A stretch of DNA of 40,977 nt from an uncultured Oscillospiraceae bacterium (GCA_944385275.1 CALWWP010000031.1:1-40977), one strand, 5' to 3'; counted from the stretch's first letter, positions 17,943 through 25,776 are shown. Numbers and translations: made by a program. Notes: generated by a model from the letters alone, not told the origin.

Positions 17943-17990
17943 ATGATAACAGCATCTTGTTTTTACGGCGTTAGGTCTTTGAAGCCGTAA
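17943..17990 (+). CDS. Leader peptide ahead of the MATE efflux gene
   Basis: The short frame ATG to TAA encodes MITASCFYGVRSLKP. It follows GGGTAGAGAG, a modest ribosome site. Its codons overlap the left arm of the terminator hairpin that stands before the MATE gene, and its stop codon lies in the inner right arm. A ribosome stalled or slowed on it would block terminator folding. This is the layout of translation-dependent attenuation upstream of antibiotic-resistance genes. That it is translated is an inference from position and geometry. Confidence 0.6.
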   Translation: MITASCFYGVRSLKP

Positions 17991-18010
17991 ATGCGGATGC
18001 TGTATTTTTT
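17949..18010 (+). terminator. Attenuator hairpin before the MATE gene
   Basis: The outer arms ACAGCATC (17949-17956) and GATGCTGT (17996-18003) and the inner arms TTTACGGC (17962-17969) and GCCGTAAA (17984-17991) form a bulged stem, followed by ATTTTTT. It sits directly before the MATE ribosome site (GAGGTGA), so it would stop transcription short of the gene unless it is disrupted. Confidence 0.8.
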
Positions 18011-18021
18011 GAGGTGACAAA

Positions 18022-19320
18022 ATGGAACAGCAGCTCAAAAGTTATATTGCCCCTAACATTCTGGCAATGGTCGGAACCTCCTGCTATGTTTTAGCAGACA
18101 CATTTTTTATTTCCGTTGCTGGCGGCGCGGACGGTATCACTGCATTGAATCTAGTCCTGCCCATATACGGCCTTATCTTTGCCATAGGTTCTATGATAGG
18201 CATAGGCTCCGCCACACGCTACTCGCTGATCAAGTCCATCGATACTGATTCCGCCAACGATTATTTTTCAAATTCTATCCTGTGGACGCTTTTGATAAGC
18301 TGTTTTTTCGTCGCCACAGGTATTTTTTATCCTGACAAGCTTCTCTCACTGCTTGGCGCAGACGAGCAAATACTGCTTATCGGAACTCCCTACATACGCA
18401 CAGTTCTCTGCTTCACGCCGTTTTTCATGCTTAACTACACCTTTACTGCATTCGTGCGGAATGACAATGCCCCTAAGCTCGCGATGGCGGCTACACTCAT
18501 AAGCGGTGTATTCAACATCGTCTTTGACTATATTTTCATGTTTCCCATGGGCATGGGAATGTTTGGTGCGGCATTGGCAACCGGTATCTCGCCCATCGTC
18601 AGCATGGGTATCTGCGCCGTACACTATACATCTGGACGCAGTGCAGTAGTCTTCAAGAAAAAGGCTCCGTCCGTCAAAAAGCTGATGTCCTCATGCAGTC
18701 TTGGCATATCAGCATTCATAGGGGAATTCTCCAGCGGAATAACAACTCTTGTTTTCAACTTTATCCTATTGAACCTTGCCGGCAACACGGCGGTCGCCGC
18801 ATACGGTGTGATCGCAAATATAGCGCTGGTCGGCACCGCCCTGCTCAACGGCGTCTCTCTTGGGCTCCAACCGGTCGCCAGTGCAGCTCATTGTCAAGCG
18901 GGCTCCGGCTCCGAGAAGAAAATCTACAGGCAGTCTTTAAAAATAGGTGAATATATTGCCCTTGCCGTCGCCGCCGCCTCCATGCTGTTTGCAGATCAGC
19001 TGGTTGCAGTTTTCAACAGCGAAAATTCACTAGAGCTTGCCGCTTATGCCTCCGAAGGGCTTATGATATATTCCTTTGGATTTTTGATAGCAGCAGTCAA
19101 CATTGTAAGAGCCGGATTTTACAGCGCGATCGGAAAGGGCGCCGAAGCCTCCGTAATAGCGCTGTCCAGAGGTATTTTTACTATCTCGTTAACAGCTCTG
19201 TTGCTGTCCGATAGTTTTGGCGTCGTCGGCGTCTGGCTTGCTTTCCCGGTATCTGAAATCATTACTTTGTTTCTGTCTATGTTGACAAACGCGCTCTGCG
19301 CAAGGCGCTGCCGAGGCTGA
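18022..19320 (+). CDS. MATE-family multidrug efflux transporter
   Basis: The 432-residue membrane protein has about 12 helices in two homologous halves, the usual MATE size. The N-terminal half begins NILAMVGTSCYVLADTFFIS and has AGGADGITALNLVLPI. PLDVFDYIFMFP-like helices (NIVFDYIFMFPMGMGMFGAALAT) also match the family. The second half has VAAYGVIANIALVGTALLNGVSLGLQP. MATE pumps expel cationic drugs using Na+ or H+ gradients. The start at 18022 follows GAGGTGA at 6 bases. A leader peptide and an attenuator precede it, which suggests induction by a ribosome-acting compound. It is divergent from the Bce-type regulator gene. Confidence 0.93.
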   Translation: MEQQLKSYIAPNILAMVGTSCYVLADTFFISVAGGADGITALNLVLPIYGLIFAIGSMIGIGSATRYSLIKSIDTDSANDYFSNSILWTLLISCFFVATGIFYPDKLLSLLGADEQILLIGTPYIRTVLCFTPFFMLNYTFTAFVRNDNAPKLAMAATLISGVFNIVFDYIFMFPMGMGMFGAALATGISPIVSMGICAVHYTSGRSAVVFKKKAPSVKKLMSSCSLGISAFIGEFSSGITTLVFNFILLNLAGNTAVAAYGVIANIALVGTALLNGVSLGLQPVASAAHCQAGSGSEKKIYRQSLKIGEYIALAVAAASMLFADQLVAVFNSENSLELAAYASEGLMIYSFGFLIAAVNIVRAGFYSAIGKGAEASVIALSRGIFTISLTALLLSDSFGVVGVWLAFPVSEIITLFLSMLTNALCARRCRG

Positions 19321-19352
19321 AAAGGAGGGCGCGACTTCTATAGTAAAAACAA

Positions 19353-19393
19353 AAACGCTGACCTTAATACGCATCGTATTAAAACCAGCGTTT
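19353..19393. terminator. Bidirectional terminator between MATE and tRNA-Ser
   Basis: AAACGCTG and TTAATACG pair with CGTATTAA and CAGCGTTT. On the minus strand the stem is followed by TTTGTTTTTAC, which is ideal to end the tRNA transcript. On the plus strand it is 32 bases beyond the MATE stop. Confidence 0.85.
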
Positions 19394-19399
19394 CTGATG

Positions 19400-19490
19400 T
19401 GGCGGAGAAGGCGGGATTTGAACCCGCGCGCGCTTTAACACGCCTACTCCCTTAGCAGGGGAGCCCCTTCGGCCTCTTGGGTACTTCTCC
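19400..19490 (-). tRNA. tRNA-Ser (anticodon GCU)
   Basis: The 91-base gene has a closed acceptor stem (GGAGAAG with CTTCTCC) and an encoded CCA end. The anticodon stem CTCCC/GGGAG encloses the loop CTGCTAA, so the anticodon is GCT and it reads AGC and AGU. A long variable arm (about 18 bases) and the T loop GGTTCAAATCC are present, as expected for tRNA-Ser. Confidence 0.97.
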
Positions 19491-19510
19491 AAGTCACTGA
19501 AGCAGTTGAT

Positions 19511-19539
19511 ATCATAGCATATACAACCTGTTTTGTCAA
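19511..19539 (-). promoter_or_regulatory. Sigma-A promoter of tRNA-Ser
   Basis: On the minus strand TTGACA (19534-19539), a 17-base spacer and TATGAT (19511-19516) lie 20 bases before the tRNA. Confidence 0.88.
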
Positions 19540-19581
19540 CGATTCATTCAAAACTTTTTCTCATGGCTCATCTTCTCCCGA

Positions 19582-19610
19582 TTGACTTTCCATTATACAA
19601 GCTATAAAAT
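19582..19610 (+). promoter_or_regulatory. Promoter of the dCMP deaminase gene
   Basis: TTGACT (19582-19587), a 17-base spacer and TAAAAT (19605-19610) stand 27 bases before the start codon. Confidence 0.75.
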
Positions 19611-19637
19611 GGACAAAACAGCTCAGAGGTGATTTAT

Positions 19638-20120
19638 ATGCAGCGAAAAGACAAGATCAACTATTATCTGGATATTGCGGATTCTGTCTCTATGCGCTCG
19701 ACCTGCCTGCGGCGCTGTTACGGCGCCATTATCGTCAAAGACGATGAGATAATATCTACCGGCTACAACGGCGCGCCTCGCGGGCGCAAAAACTGCATTG
19801 ATGCAGATTACTGTACGCGCGAACAGCTCAATATCCCATCCGGAGAGCGGTATGAGCTTTGCCGCAGCGTACACGCCGAGGCAAATGCCATAATTTCAGC
19901 CGAACGGAGCCGTATGATCGGGGCAACTATGTACTTATCTGGACGGGATTTCAAAACAAATGCTATACTTCCTGACACTACTTCCTGCGCCATGTGCCGA
20001 CGGCTCATAATAAATGCCGGAATATGCACAGTGGTATGCAAAACGGGGGAATCTACATACAATGTTGTCGACGTCAAAAAGTGGATAGACGATGACGACT
20101 CCCTTCCCCAAAACGTATAA
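19638..20120 (+). CDS. Deoxycytidylate (dCMP) deaminase, ComEB-like
   Basis: The 160-residue zinc enzyme converts dCMP to dUMP, feeding thymidylate synthesis. The active site is complete: HAE at 79-81 (SVHAEANAI), with the zinc cysteines in SCAMC (Cys117 and Cys120). GYNGAPRGRKNC near 42-53 is typical of this family. The start at 19638 follows AGAGGTG at 8 bases. The gene has its own promoter and a strong terminator, so it appears to be a single-gene unit. A ComEB role in competence is possible by family name only. Confidence 0.92.
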   Translation: MQRKDKINYYLDIADSVSMRSTCLRRCYGAIIVKDDEIISTGYNGAPRGRKNCIDADYCTREQLNIPSGERYELCRSVHAEANAIISAERSRMIGATMYLSGRDFKTNAILPDTTSCAMCRRLIINAGICTVVCKTGESTYNVVDVKKWIDDDDSLPQNV

Positions 20121-20125
20121 GAAGC

Positions 20126-20155
20126 AAGCCGGACGGATAAAATTCCGTCCGGCTT
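20126..20155. terminator. Terminator between dCMP deaminase and the binding lipoprotein
   Basis: AAGCCGGACGGA pairs with TCCGTCCGGCTT around a 6-base loop and is followed by TTCTT on the plus strand. The converging minus-strand gene stops 13 bases away, so it probably serves both. Confidence 0.9.
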
Positions 20156-20168
20156 TTCTTCTAAGCTC

Positions 20169-21833
20169 TTATGCGAAAAATGCACACTCCGGACTCCAGA
20201 GATATGCTCCGCCAGAAGTAGTATAGTTAGTGTTATAGAGATCAGACGATGTGTAAGTATGTGTAGAGGAAATATACAGAGGTAGGAATGGAAGATTTTC
20301 GTTCATCCACGCTCCCAGCTCTTGAAGCTTCGCTATGCGTTCGTCCTTATCCGTCAATGTCGGCTCTACATCGAGGAAGTTCTGGAATACCGGGTCTACA
20401 TATGTGCAGTTTCTATTCCTAGTGCGGTCCTTGCCCCAGTTTCTCTTCAGCCAAGAAATAGGGCTCACAGATGAGAATGTTGCTCCGCCAAGCCACATTC
20501 TGTCTATATCTCCCGTCTGGCCCATTTCCTGGTGGGAATTGGAGTCGACCATCTTGATATCTATATCTATGCCCACAGCTTCAAAGTAGCTCTGTATAGA
20601 TACCGCTATGCGCTCATTTCTGCTGGTGGTGCTCAGAGTAAATGAAAATCCGTTCGGATATCCCGCCTCTGTCAAAAGCTCTTTTGCCTTTTCCGGATCG
20701 TATTCATATGGATACTCAGGATCTTCCAGATAGCTGTACATTCCCGGAACTGCCGGCTGACAGGTGCCGTAGCCGTTGTTTTCTGTCAGCGCGATGGCCA
20801 TTGAGTCGCGGTCAAGCGCATACATAGCCGCTTGACGAACTTTGACATCTGCAAATTCAGAATCAATCGTGTCGAGGATTGCAAGGTTGATTGTACCCGT
20901 TATGCCGGAGGTGATGTCCTTGACACCGGTCTCAGACTCCATTCTCTGTACATATGTACCAGCCGAAAATTCTACCATATGGCAATCGCCGTTTACTATG
21001 GAAGAAAGCTTTGTGGCATCATCAGACATGTTGACAAAAGTAATACTGTCGAGGAAAGGCAGACCCTCCTGCCAATAGTTTTCATTTCTTACCCATTTGC
21101 AAGACGTGCCCTGCTTGTATTCGTCCTGAATGAAAGGCCCTGTGCCTACGCAGTTGACCTTACACCAGTCAGGGCCATTCTCCTCATATGCCTTCTGCGA
21201 GAACATCCTAGTACAGAAGATATTCTCTTCCCAAGAGTTGTTGTATTCTTCGAAATGCATGACTACCGTGTATTCGTCTTCTACAGTGACTTCCGTAGGT
21301 GAGCAAATGGTGTTTTGACAGCCGAAGTCATAATACAGGTCAAAAACAAACTTTGCAACCTCTGCATTCAGGTCTGTTCCGTCGGTAAACTTTATACCCT
21401 CGCGCAGCTTGATGGTGAGCGTGGCGTTTTCCGGATCAATCGTCCAGTCTTCGGCCAATACGCCATACCACTCTCCGTCTCTGCCCTGTCTAGCCAGCGG
21501 CTCCAATGCCGGTGCGACTTGTATACCGACGCTGAGACCGGTCTGCGAAACTGGCAGGTAGTTGTTCATCATGCCGTTCACTGCATAAATTAAATCTCCG
21601 CCGTACTGCGGCTCGGCTCCGTCGTCATATACTTTGCTGACCCAGTCGCCTTCGATGAGTCCCGTATCAGTGTCTTTTATCTGAGAATCTTCTAAATTAA
21701 TTTCTGTAGGAGTTGGTGCCCCGTCCGTTATATCGGGATCCATCGAAGGATCATTGTTGCTGCCCGGCGCACATCCGACAATAGCCGCTGCCATGGTCAA
21801 TGCCAGAATCATTGATAGCATTCTTTTCAACAT
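20169..21833 (-). CDS. Family 5 (Opp/Dpp-type) peptide-binding lipoprotein
   Basis: The 554-residue protein has a lipoprotein signal ending AAAIVGC (Cys21), an acidic linker, then an SBP_bac_5 domain starting PQYGGDLIYAVNG. The marker phrases LTIKLREGIKFTDGTDLNAEVAKF, GTGPFIQDEY and NENYWQEGLPFLDSITF are present. Such proteins capture oligopeptides or nickel chelates for an ABC importer. No permease or ATPase gene is next to it, so it must share a transporter or act as a sensor. It is divergent from a LysR regulator that probably controls it. It is a paralogue of the lipoprotein at 39088-40704; both end in a similar phrase (W-P-E-x-A-F/Y-F-A). Confidence 0.93.
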   Translation of the reverse strand: MLKRMLSMILALTMAAAIVGCAPGSNNDPSMDPDITDGAPTPTEINLEDSQIKDTDTGLIEGDWVSKVYDDGAEPQYGGDLIYAVNGMMNNYLPVSQTGLSVGIQVAPALEPLARQGRDGEWYGVLAEDWTIDPENATLTIKLREGIKFTDGTDLNAEVAKFVFDLYYDFGCQNTICSPTEVTVEDEYTVVMHFEEYNNSWEENIFCTRMFSQKAYEENGPDWCKVNCVGTGPFIQDEYKQGTSCKWVRNENYWQEGLPFLDSITFVNMSDDATKLSSIVNGDCHMVEFSAGTYVQRMESETGVKDITSGITGTINLAILDTIDSEFADVKVRQAAMYALDRDSMAIALTENNGYGTCQPAVPGMYSYLEDPEYPYEYDPEKAKELLTEAGYPNGFSFTLSTTSRNERIAVSIQSYFEAVGIDIDIKMVDSNSHQEMGQTGDIDRMWLGGATFSSVSPISWLKRNWGKDRTRNRNCTYVDPVFQNFLDVEPTLTDKDERIAKLQELGAWMNENLPFLPLYISSTHTYTSSDLYNTNYTTSGGAYLWSPECAFFA

Positions 21834-22030
21834 AACTTTTCCTCCTTGTGTTAATGCATTTTTTCTTTTTGACTTGCATCCAGCCTTGCTGGCTGACTTA
21901 AGTATATCATCGACCTATTTTAGTAACAAACAATAAATATTTGTAGAATATGAAAATTGTATTTGAAATTTTTTCATAATTTTGCTATGCTAAGATAGAC
22001 AATATCGGTTTTGCTTTGGAGGAATATATA
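21834..22030. promoter_or_regulatory. Divergent control region of the peptide-binding lipoprotein and LysR gene
   Basis: The 197-base AT-rich gap has an inverted repeat with arms ATGAAAA and TTTTCAT (21950-21977), probably the LysR site. A TATGCT/TAAGAT -10-like stretch faces the regulator. A short CCAGC/GCTGG stem lies in the leader of the lipoprotein gene. The exact promoters are not clear. Confidence 0.5.
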
Positions 22031-22942
22031 ATGCTATTTCAAGATCTGCAGTACTTCGCTAAAGTAGCTGAAGCAGGAAGTATTTCGCGTGCGGCAGATG
22101 AACTATACCGAACTTATCAGGGAGTACATAAAAGCATTTCACGCCTTGAGGAAGAAATAGGTCAGCCTCTTTTTGTGCGTTCAAACAACTCTATGATTCT
22201 TACGCCCTTGGGCGAATACCTGCTCAACAAGATCGTCAAGCCTCTGGAAGCATATTGGACCGAAGCTGCCATAGCTGTAGAAAGCTTTGAAAACTACAAT
22301 GACAGAACTCTTCGAATAGGCGTATATATTCCCGACACGGATATAAACGCCGTCGCCGAGGATATATGCGAACGCTTTCAAAGGCTGCACCCCCATGTGC
22401 AGATAGAAAAGACTTACCGTACTTTTCCCGACAACGCAAAGGATCTGTTAAACGACTCCATAGACATAGGCGTATGCAGCTCCATGGATTCTGACAGCAG
22501 CTTTGAAAGCGCCTTGATATTTCCGGGCGCCACAACTGCTTACTCTCTGCTGGTATCTCCGGAGCATCCTCTTGCAAAGCTAAAAAGCGTTACCCTGCGC
22601 GACATACAAGGATACACCCTGCTAAACTATGACTTTGGCCATTTGACTAGTTTCAACCGTTTCTTACTGTCCCATCCGGAGATAGACCAGAGTTCAATTG
22701 TCACTATGAATCCCGCCAATCCGCTAACCTACAAGCTCTTATCGGACGGCGTATTTGTACGGATCTCACCAAATTCAAATAACTCCAATGAGATAAAGCG
22801 TACCGGCTGTGTACAGGTCCCCTTTGACCCTCCTATTCATGTGCCTATCGGATTCATGTACAAGAAGCGTACCGTTTTAAAACAGCTGCTTTATAATTTT
22901 ATAGAGTTTTTAAAAGAAGAAATGGCAAACTGCGACAAGTGA
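22031..22942 (+). CDS. LysR-family transcriptional regulator
   Basis: The 303-residue regulator starts at 22031, 8 bases after GGAGG. An N-terminal winged helix (1-60) reads LQYFAKVAEAGSISRAADEL and YQGVHKSISRLEEEIGQPLFVRS. The C-terminal ligand domain (about 90-295) is of the periplasmic-binding fold. The TYQGVHKS recognition helix matches the second LysR in the window (TYQGVHRS), so the two are paralogues. In the LysR family the divergent gene is the usual target, here the peptide-binding lipoprotein. The ligand is unknown. Confidence 0.92.
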   Translation: MLFQDLQYFAKVAEAGSISRAADELYRTYQGVHKSISRLEEEIGQPLFVRSNNSMILTPLGEYLLNKIVKPLEAYWTEAAIAVESFENYNDRTLRIGVYIPDTDINAVAEDICERFQRLHPHVQIEKTYRTFPDNAKDLLNDSIDIGVCSSMDSDSSFESALIFPGATTAYSLLVSPEHPLAKLKSVTLRDIQGYTLLNYDFGHLTSFNRFLLSHPEIDQSSIVTMNPANPLTYKLLSDGVFVRISPNSNNSNEIKRTGCVQVPFDPPIHVPIGFMYKKRTVLKQLLYNFIEFLKEEMANCDK

Positions 22943-23010
22943 TCTGCTGGCCGCTCTTGCTGCGAAATTGAAGATATCAGAAATTATTCCCGTCAATTTT
23001 ATTAAAACTT

Positions 23011-23087
23011 TTCTGACATATGCCGTTTTTATTCTTGACATATGTCAGAAATCTGCTATAATTGCTTTGTAAACTGACATATGTCGG
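23011..23087 (+). promoter_or_regulatory. Promoter with three palindromic operators
   Basis: The promoter is TTGACA (23035-23040), a 16-base spacer and TATAAT (23057-23062). The motif CTGACATATGTCAG occurs three times: a half-degenerate copy at 23011-23025, a near-perfect copy over the -35 box (23032-23050) and one just past the expected transcription start (23074-23087). A dimeric repressor would block the promoter. The DUF134 protein encoded downstream has a helix-turn-helix and may be that regulator. Confidence 0.85.
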
Positions 23088-23107
23088 AAATTATCAGAGG
23101 TGATCGC

Positions 23108-23479
23108 ATGCCACGACGCTGTAAGTACAGGCGCATATGTACAAAGCCGGACTGCGGAAGTTTCGGTCCCAAGGACAGCTCCGCTTCAAAACACGGTCCA
23201 ATAACTATGACTTTGGATGAATTTGAAAGCATACGCCTGATTGACTTTGAATCCATGACTCAGGAGGAATGCGCTGCGCAAATGGGAGTCTCCCGCACTA
23301 CGATACAGAGCATATACCACAATGCGCGCAGGAAAATCGCCGGATGTCTGGTTCAGGGGCGTGACCTGTATATCAGCGGCGGCGACTACATCATGTGCGA
23401 CGGGCACACTAAAAGCTGCCGTCACTCCAGTCACTGCACACTTCACAATCAAAACCACTACACAGGAGGACACGAATAG
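23108..23479 (+). CDS. DUF134 helix-turn-helix protein
   Basis: The 123-residue protein starts at 23108 after AGAGGTG; an upstream ATG lies inside an operator and has no ribosome site. DUF134 features are clear: MPRRCKYRRIC at the start, then MTLDEFESIRLIDFESMTQEECA (34-56) and the sigma-70-like helix-turn-helix MGVSRTTIQSIYHNARRKIA (59-78). A Cys/His-rich tail (97-123, HTKSCRHSSHCTLHNQNH) could bind a metal. DUF134 genes commonly lie beside NifX/NifB-like genes, as here. Regulation of that pair, possibly in response to metal or redox state, is inferred. Two bases separate it from the next gene. Confidence 0.9.
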   Translation: MPRRCKYRRICTKPDCGSFGPKDSSASKHGPITMTLDEFESIRLIDFESMTQEECAAQMGVSRTTIQSIYHNARRKIAGCLVQGRDLYISGGDYIMCDGHTKSCRHSSHCTLHNQNHYTGGHE

Positions 23480-23481
23480 TC

Positions 23482-23889
23482 ATGAAGATCGCTGTAACCT
23501 ATGAAAACGGGCAAATATTTCAACACTTCGGTCATACCGAACGCTTTGCCATCTACGATGCAGAAAATGGCTCGATTATTTCCCGCAATATTGTCGACAC
23601 CAATGGGAGCGGACACGGCGCCTTGGCAGATTTTCTCAAGGGCAACGGCGTAGAAGCTCTGATCTGCGGAGGCATCGGCGGCGGCGCCCGTCAGGCTCTT
23701 GACGCTGTCGGCATTCGTCTTTATGCCGGGGCATCCGGCAGTGCCGATGAGGCTGTAAAATCGCTGCTGGCCGGAAGCCTCAGCTATGACCCAGATACCG
23801 TCTGCACCGACCACGAGCACGGCCATCACGGCAGCTGCGGGGAACACGGACACGGCTGCGGCGGGCATGGTCACGGCTGCAACCACTAA
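23482..23889 (+). CDS. NifX/NifB-type dinitrogenase cofactor-family protein with His-rich tail
   Basis: The 135-residue protein has a NifX-like domain (1-105) with MKIAVTYENGQIFQHFGHTERFAIYD and ALICGGIGGGARQALDAVGI. The tail (about 108-135) is rich in His, Cys and Gly (HEHGHHGSCGEHGHG and on). Family members carry or hold iron-sulfur or molybdenum cofactors; in non-fixing Clostridia they occur as small orphan proteins. The tail could bind nickel, zinc or iron. It is co-transcribed with the DUF134 gene, with AGGAGG 12 bases before the start. Confidence 0.9.
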   Translation: MKIAVTYENGQIFQHFGHTERFAIYDAENGSIISRNIVDTNGSGHGALADFLKGNGVEALICGGIGGGARQALDAVGIRLYAGASGSADEAVKSLLAGSLSYDPDTVCTDHEHGHHGSCGEHGHGCGGHGHGCNH

Positions 23890-23901
23890 GTTCTCAGGCA
23901 T

Positions 23902-23938
23902 AAAGCGTGTGTGACATCAAATATGCCGCACACGCTTT
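23902..23938 (+). terminator. Terminator of the DUF134-NifX pair
   Basis: AAAGCGTGTG pairs with CACACGCTTT across a 17-base loop and is followed by TTATATG, 13 bases beyond the stop codon. Confidence 0.85.
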
Positions 23939-24015
23939 TTATATGTCGTTTTTCATAACAAACATGTTTTCTTTGAACCGCTATTTTTCTATTCCTACAA
24001 AACTTATTTTTTTAC

Positions 24016-24044
24016 TTGCCAAACTCAGTAAAACGTGCTATAAG
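24016..24044 (+). promoter_or_regulatory. Promoter of the T-box/trpB unit
   Basis: TTGCCA (24016-24021), a 17-base spacer and TATAAG (24039-24044) stand just before the T-box leader. Confidence 0.65.
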
Positions 24045-24050
24045 TTATAC

Positions 24051-24327
24051 AACAAACCGATGATGAAAGGTGAGTAGCCGGAGCAAAGCATGGCGCAGAG
24101 ATCCGCAGGCGGTGGGATTGCGGAGCATGTCCTCTTGGTGAATGGCTTTCTGAGGGCGAGCGGAATTTTTAGTATGCGAGACGGATTGGCTCCACGTTAT
24201 AGGGGTTCGGCGCATGGTTGTGCGCGTGAGTGGACGCAGGTATATGCGTCAAGCCGGGTGGCACCGCAGGATGATATTTACTATCCTGTCCCAGCGAAAG
24301 TACGTCTGGGACAGGATTTTTGTTTTT
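24051..24327 (+). ncRNA. T-box riboswitch, probable tRNA-Trp specificity
   Basis: The leader ends with the T-box GGGTGGCACCGC (24256-24267), which pairs with the free CCA end of uncharged tRNA. It is followed by a terminator whose arms ATCCTGTCCCAG (24283-24294) and CTGGGACAGGAT (24306-24317) are perfect, then TTTTGTTTTTG. A Stem I with an AGAGA-like element is present. On its 3' side, GGTGAATGGCTTTC offers TGG (24143-24145) as specifier codon. That fits tRNA-Trp and the tryptophan synthase gene that follows. The specifier call needs a folded model; the T-box itself is clear. Confidence 0.93.
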
Positions 24328-24364
24328 GTCCCAAAGAAAATTATTCCTGAAAGGAGTCAAAAAA

Positions 24365-25735
24365 ATGGAATCTATACCCTATAAAATCTATTTAAGCGAA
24401 AATGAGCTCCCACAAGCATGGTATAATCTTCGTGCGGACATGATCAACAAGCCGGCTCCGCTGCTTAATCCGGCAACTTTAAAGCCGATGACTGCAGAGG
24501 AACTCGCTCCGGTCTTTTGCAAAGAGCTCATAGAGCAGGAGCTTGACGACACCACGCCGTTCATCCCCATTCCTCAGGAGATACGCGACTTCTACAAAAT
24601 GTACCGTCCGTCCCCTTTGGTACGCGCTTACTGTTTGGAAAAAGCTCTGGACACTCCTGCGAAGATATACTATAAATTTGAAGGCGGGAACACTTCCGGC
24701 AGCCACAAGCTCAACTCTGCAATAGCGCAGGCATACTACGCCAAAAAGCAGGGTTTAAAGGGAGTAACTACCGAAACTGGCGCCGGTCAATGGGGGACGG
24801 CTTTGGCTATGGCCTGCGGCTATCTCGGTCTGGACTGTCATGTTTTCATGGTCAAATGCTCTTACGAGCAGAAGCCGTTCCGCCGCGAAGTGATGCGCAC
24901 TTACGGCGCTACCGTCACGCCGTCTCCGTCTAATACTACTGCTGTCGGCCGTAAGATTTTAGAGGAATTTCCCGACACCAGCGGTTCTCTCGGCTGTGCC
25001 ATTTCCGAAGCTGTTGAAGCCGCTACTACGCAAGAGGGATACCGCTATGTGCTCGGCAGCGTCTTGAATCAGGTTCTGCTGCACCAGTCTATAATAGGAC
25101 TTGAGTCAAAAACTGCTCTTGACAAATATGGAGTTGTGCCGGATATCATCATAGGCTGCGCCGGAGGAGGTTCAAACCTCGGCGGACTTATAGCTCCGTT
25201 TATGGGCCAGAAGCTCCGCAATGAGGCGGATTACAGATTTATAGCAGTCGAACCCGCTTCCTGTCCCAGCTTTACGAGGGGCAAGTTTGCATACGACTTC
25301 TGCGACACCGGCATGGTGTGTCCGCTCGCCAAAATGTATACGCTCGGCAGCGGATTCATTCCTTCCGCGAATCACGCCGGCGGCCTGCGTTACCACGGCA
25401 TGAGCAGTACTCTCAGCCAGCTGTACCACGACGGATACTTGGAGGCCACTTCCGTCAAGCAGACTGACGTGTTCAAGGCGGCGGAGCTGTTTGCACGGGT
25501 CGAAGGCACTCTCCCGGCTCCTGAGTCCAGCCACGCCATCCGCGTCGCCATTGACGAGGCTCTCCGCTGCAAGGAGACCGGCGAGGAAAAGACCATTTTG
25601 TTTGGCTTGACCGGCACTGGTTATTTCGACATGGTCGCCTACGAAAAATTCCACGACGGACTTATGACCGACTATGTGCCGACCGATGAGGATATTCAGG
25701 CAAGCTTGTCAGAGCTTCCAAAAGTAGATCTTTAA
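24365..25735 (+). CDS. trpB: TrpB2-type tryptophan synthase beta chain
   Basis: The 456-residue PLP enzyme has the longer TrpB2 form (N-terminal extension, about 450 residues against 400 for TrpB1). It joins indole and serine to make tryptophan. The PLP lysine is Lys115 in TSGSHKLNSA, the catalytic loop is TETGAGQWG and the phosphate loop is GCAGGGSNLGG. The start at 24365 follows AAAGGAG at 8 bases. No trpA or other trp gene is near, so the enzyme may salvage indole, which is common for TrpB2 in anaerobes. The Trp T-box upstream indicates induction by tryptophan starvation. Confidence 0.95.
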   Translation: MESIPYKIYLSENELPQAWYNLRADMINKPAPLLNPATLKPMTAEELAPVFCKELIEQELDDTTPFIPIPQEIRDFYKMYRPSPLVRAYCLEKALDTPAKIYYKFEGGNTSGSHKLNSAIAQAYYAKKQGLKGVTTETGAGQWGTALAMACGYLGLDCHVFMVKCSYEQKPFRREVMRTYGATVTPSPSNTTAVGRKILEEFPDTSGSLGCAISEAVEAATTQEGYRYVLGSVLNQVLLHQSIIGLESKTALDKYGVVPDIIIGCAGGGSNLGGLIAPFMGQKLRNEADYRFIAVEPASCPSFTRGKFAYDFCDTGMVCPLAKMYTLGSGFIPSANHAGGLRYHGMSSTLSQLYHDGYLEATSVKQTDVFKAAELFARVEGTLPAPESSHAIRVAIDEALRCKETGEEKTILFGLTGTGYFDMVAYEKFHDGLMTDYVPTDEDIQASLSELPKVDL

Positions 25736-25740
25736 AGAAC

Positions 25741-25768
25741 AAGCCGGGGCTTATATAAGCCCCGGCTT
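25741..25768. terminator. Convergent terminator of trpB and uvrB
   Basis: AAGCCGGGGCTTAT is followed at once by its complement, and TTACTTTG follows on the plus strand. It sits between the two converging stop codons (6 and 8 bases away). Confidence 0.88.
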
Positions 25769-25776
25769 TTACTTTG

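Noticed and set aside
17878..17946. 22-codon plus-strand frame upstream of the MATE leader peptide
   Set aside because: It has no ribosome site and ends overlapping the better-placed leader frame at 17943; it may lie upstream of the transcription start.
23081..23107. Upstream ATG as start of the DUF134 gene
   Set aside because: It falls inside the third operator copy and has no ribosome site; the ATG at 23108 follows AGAGGTG and matches the family start.
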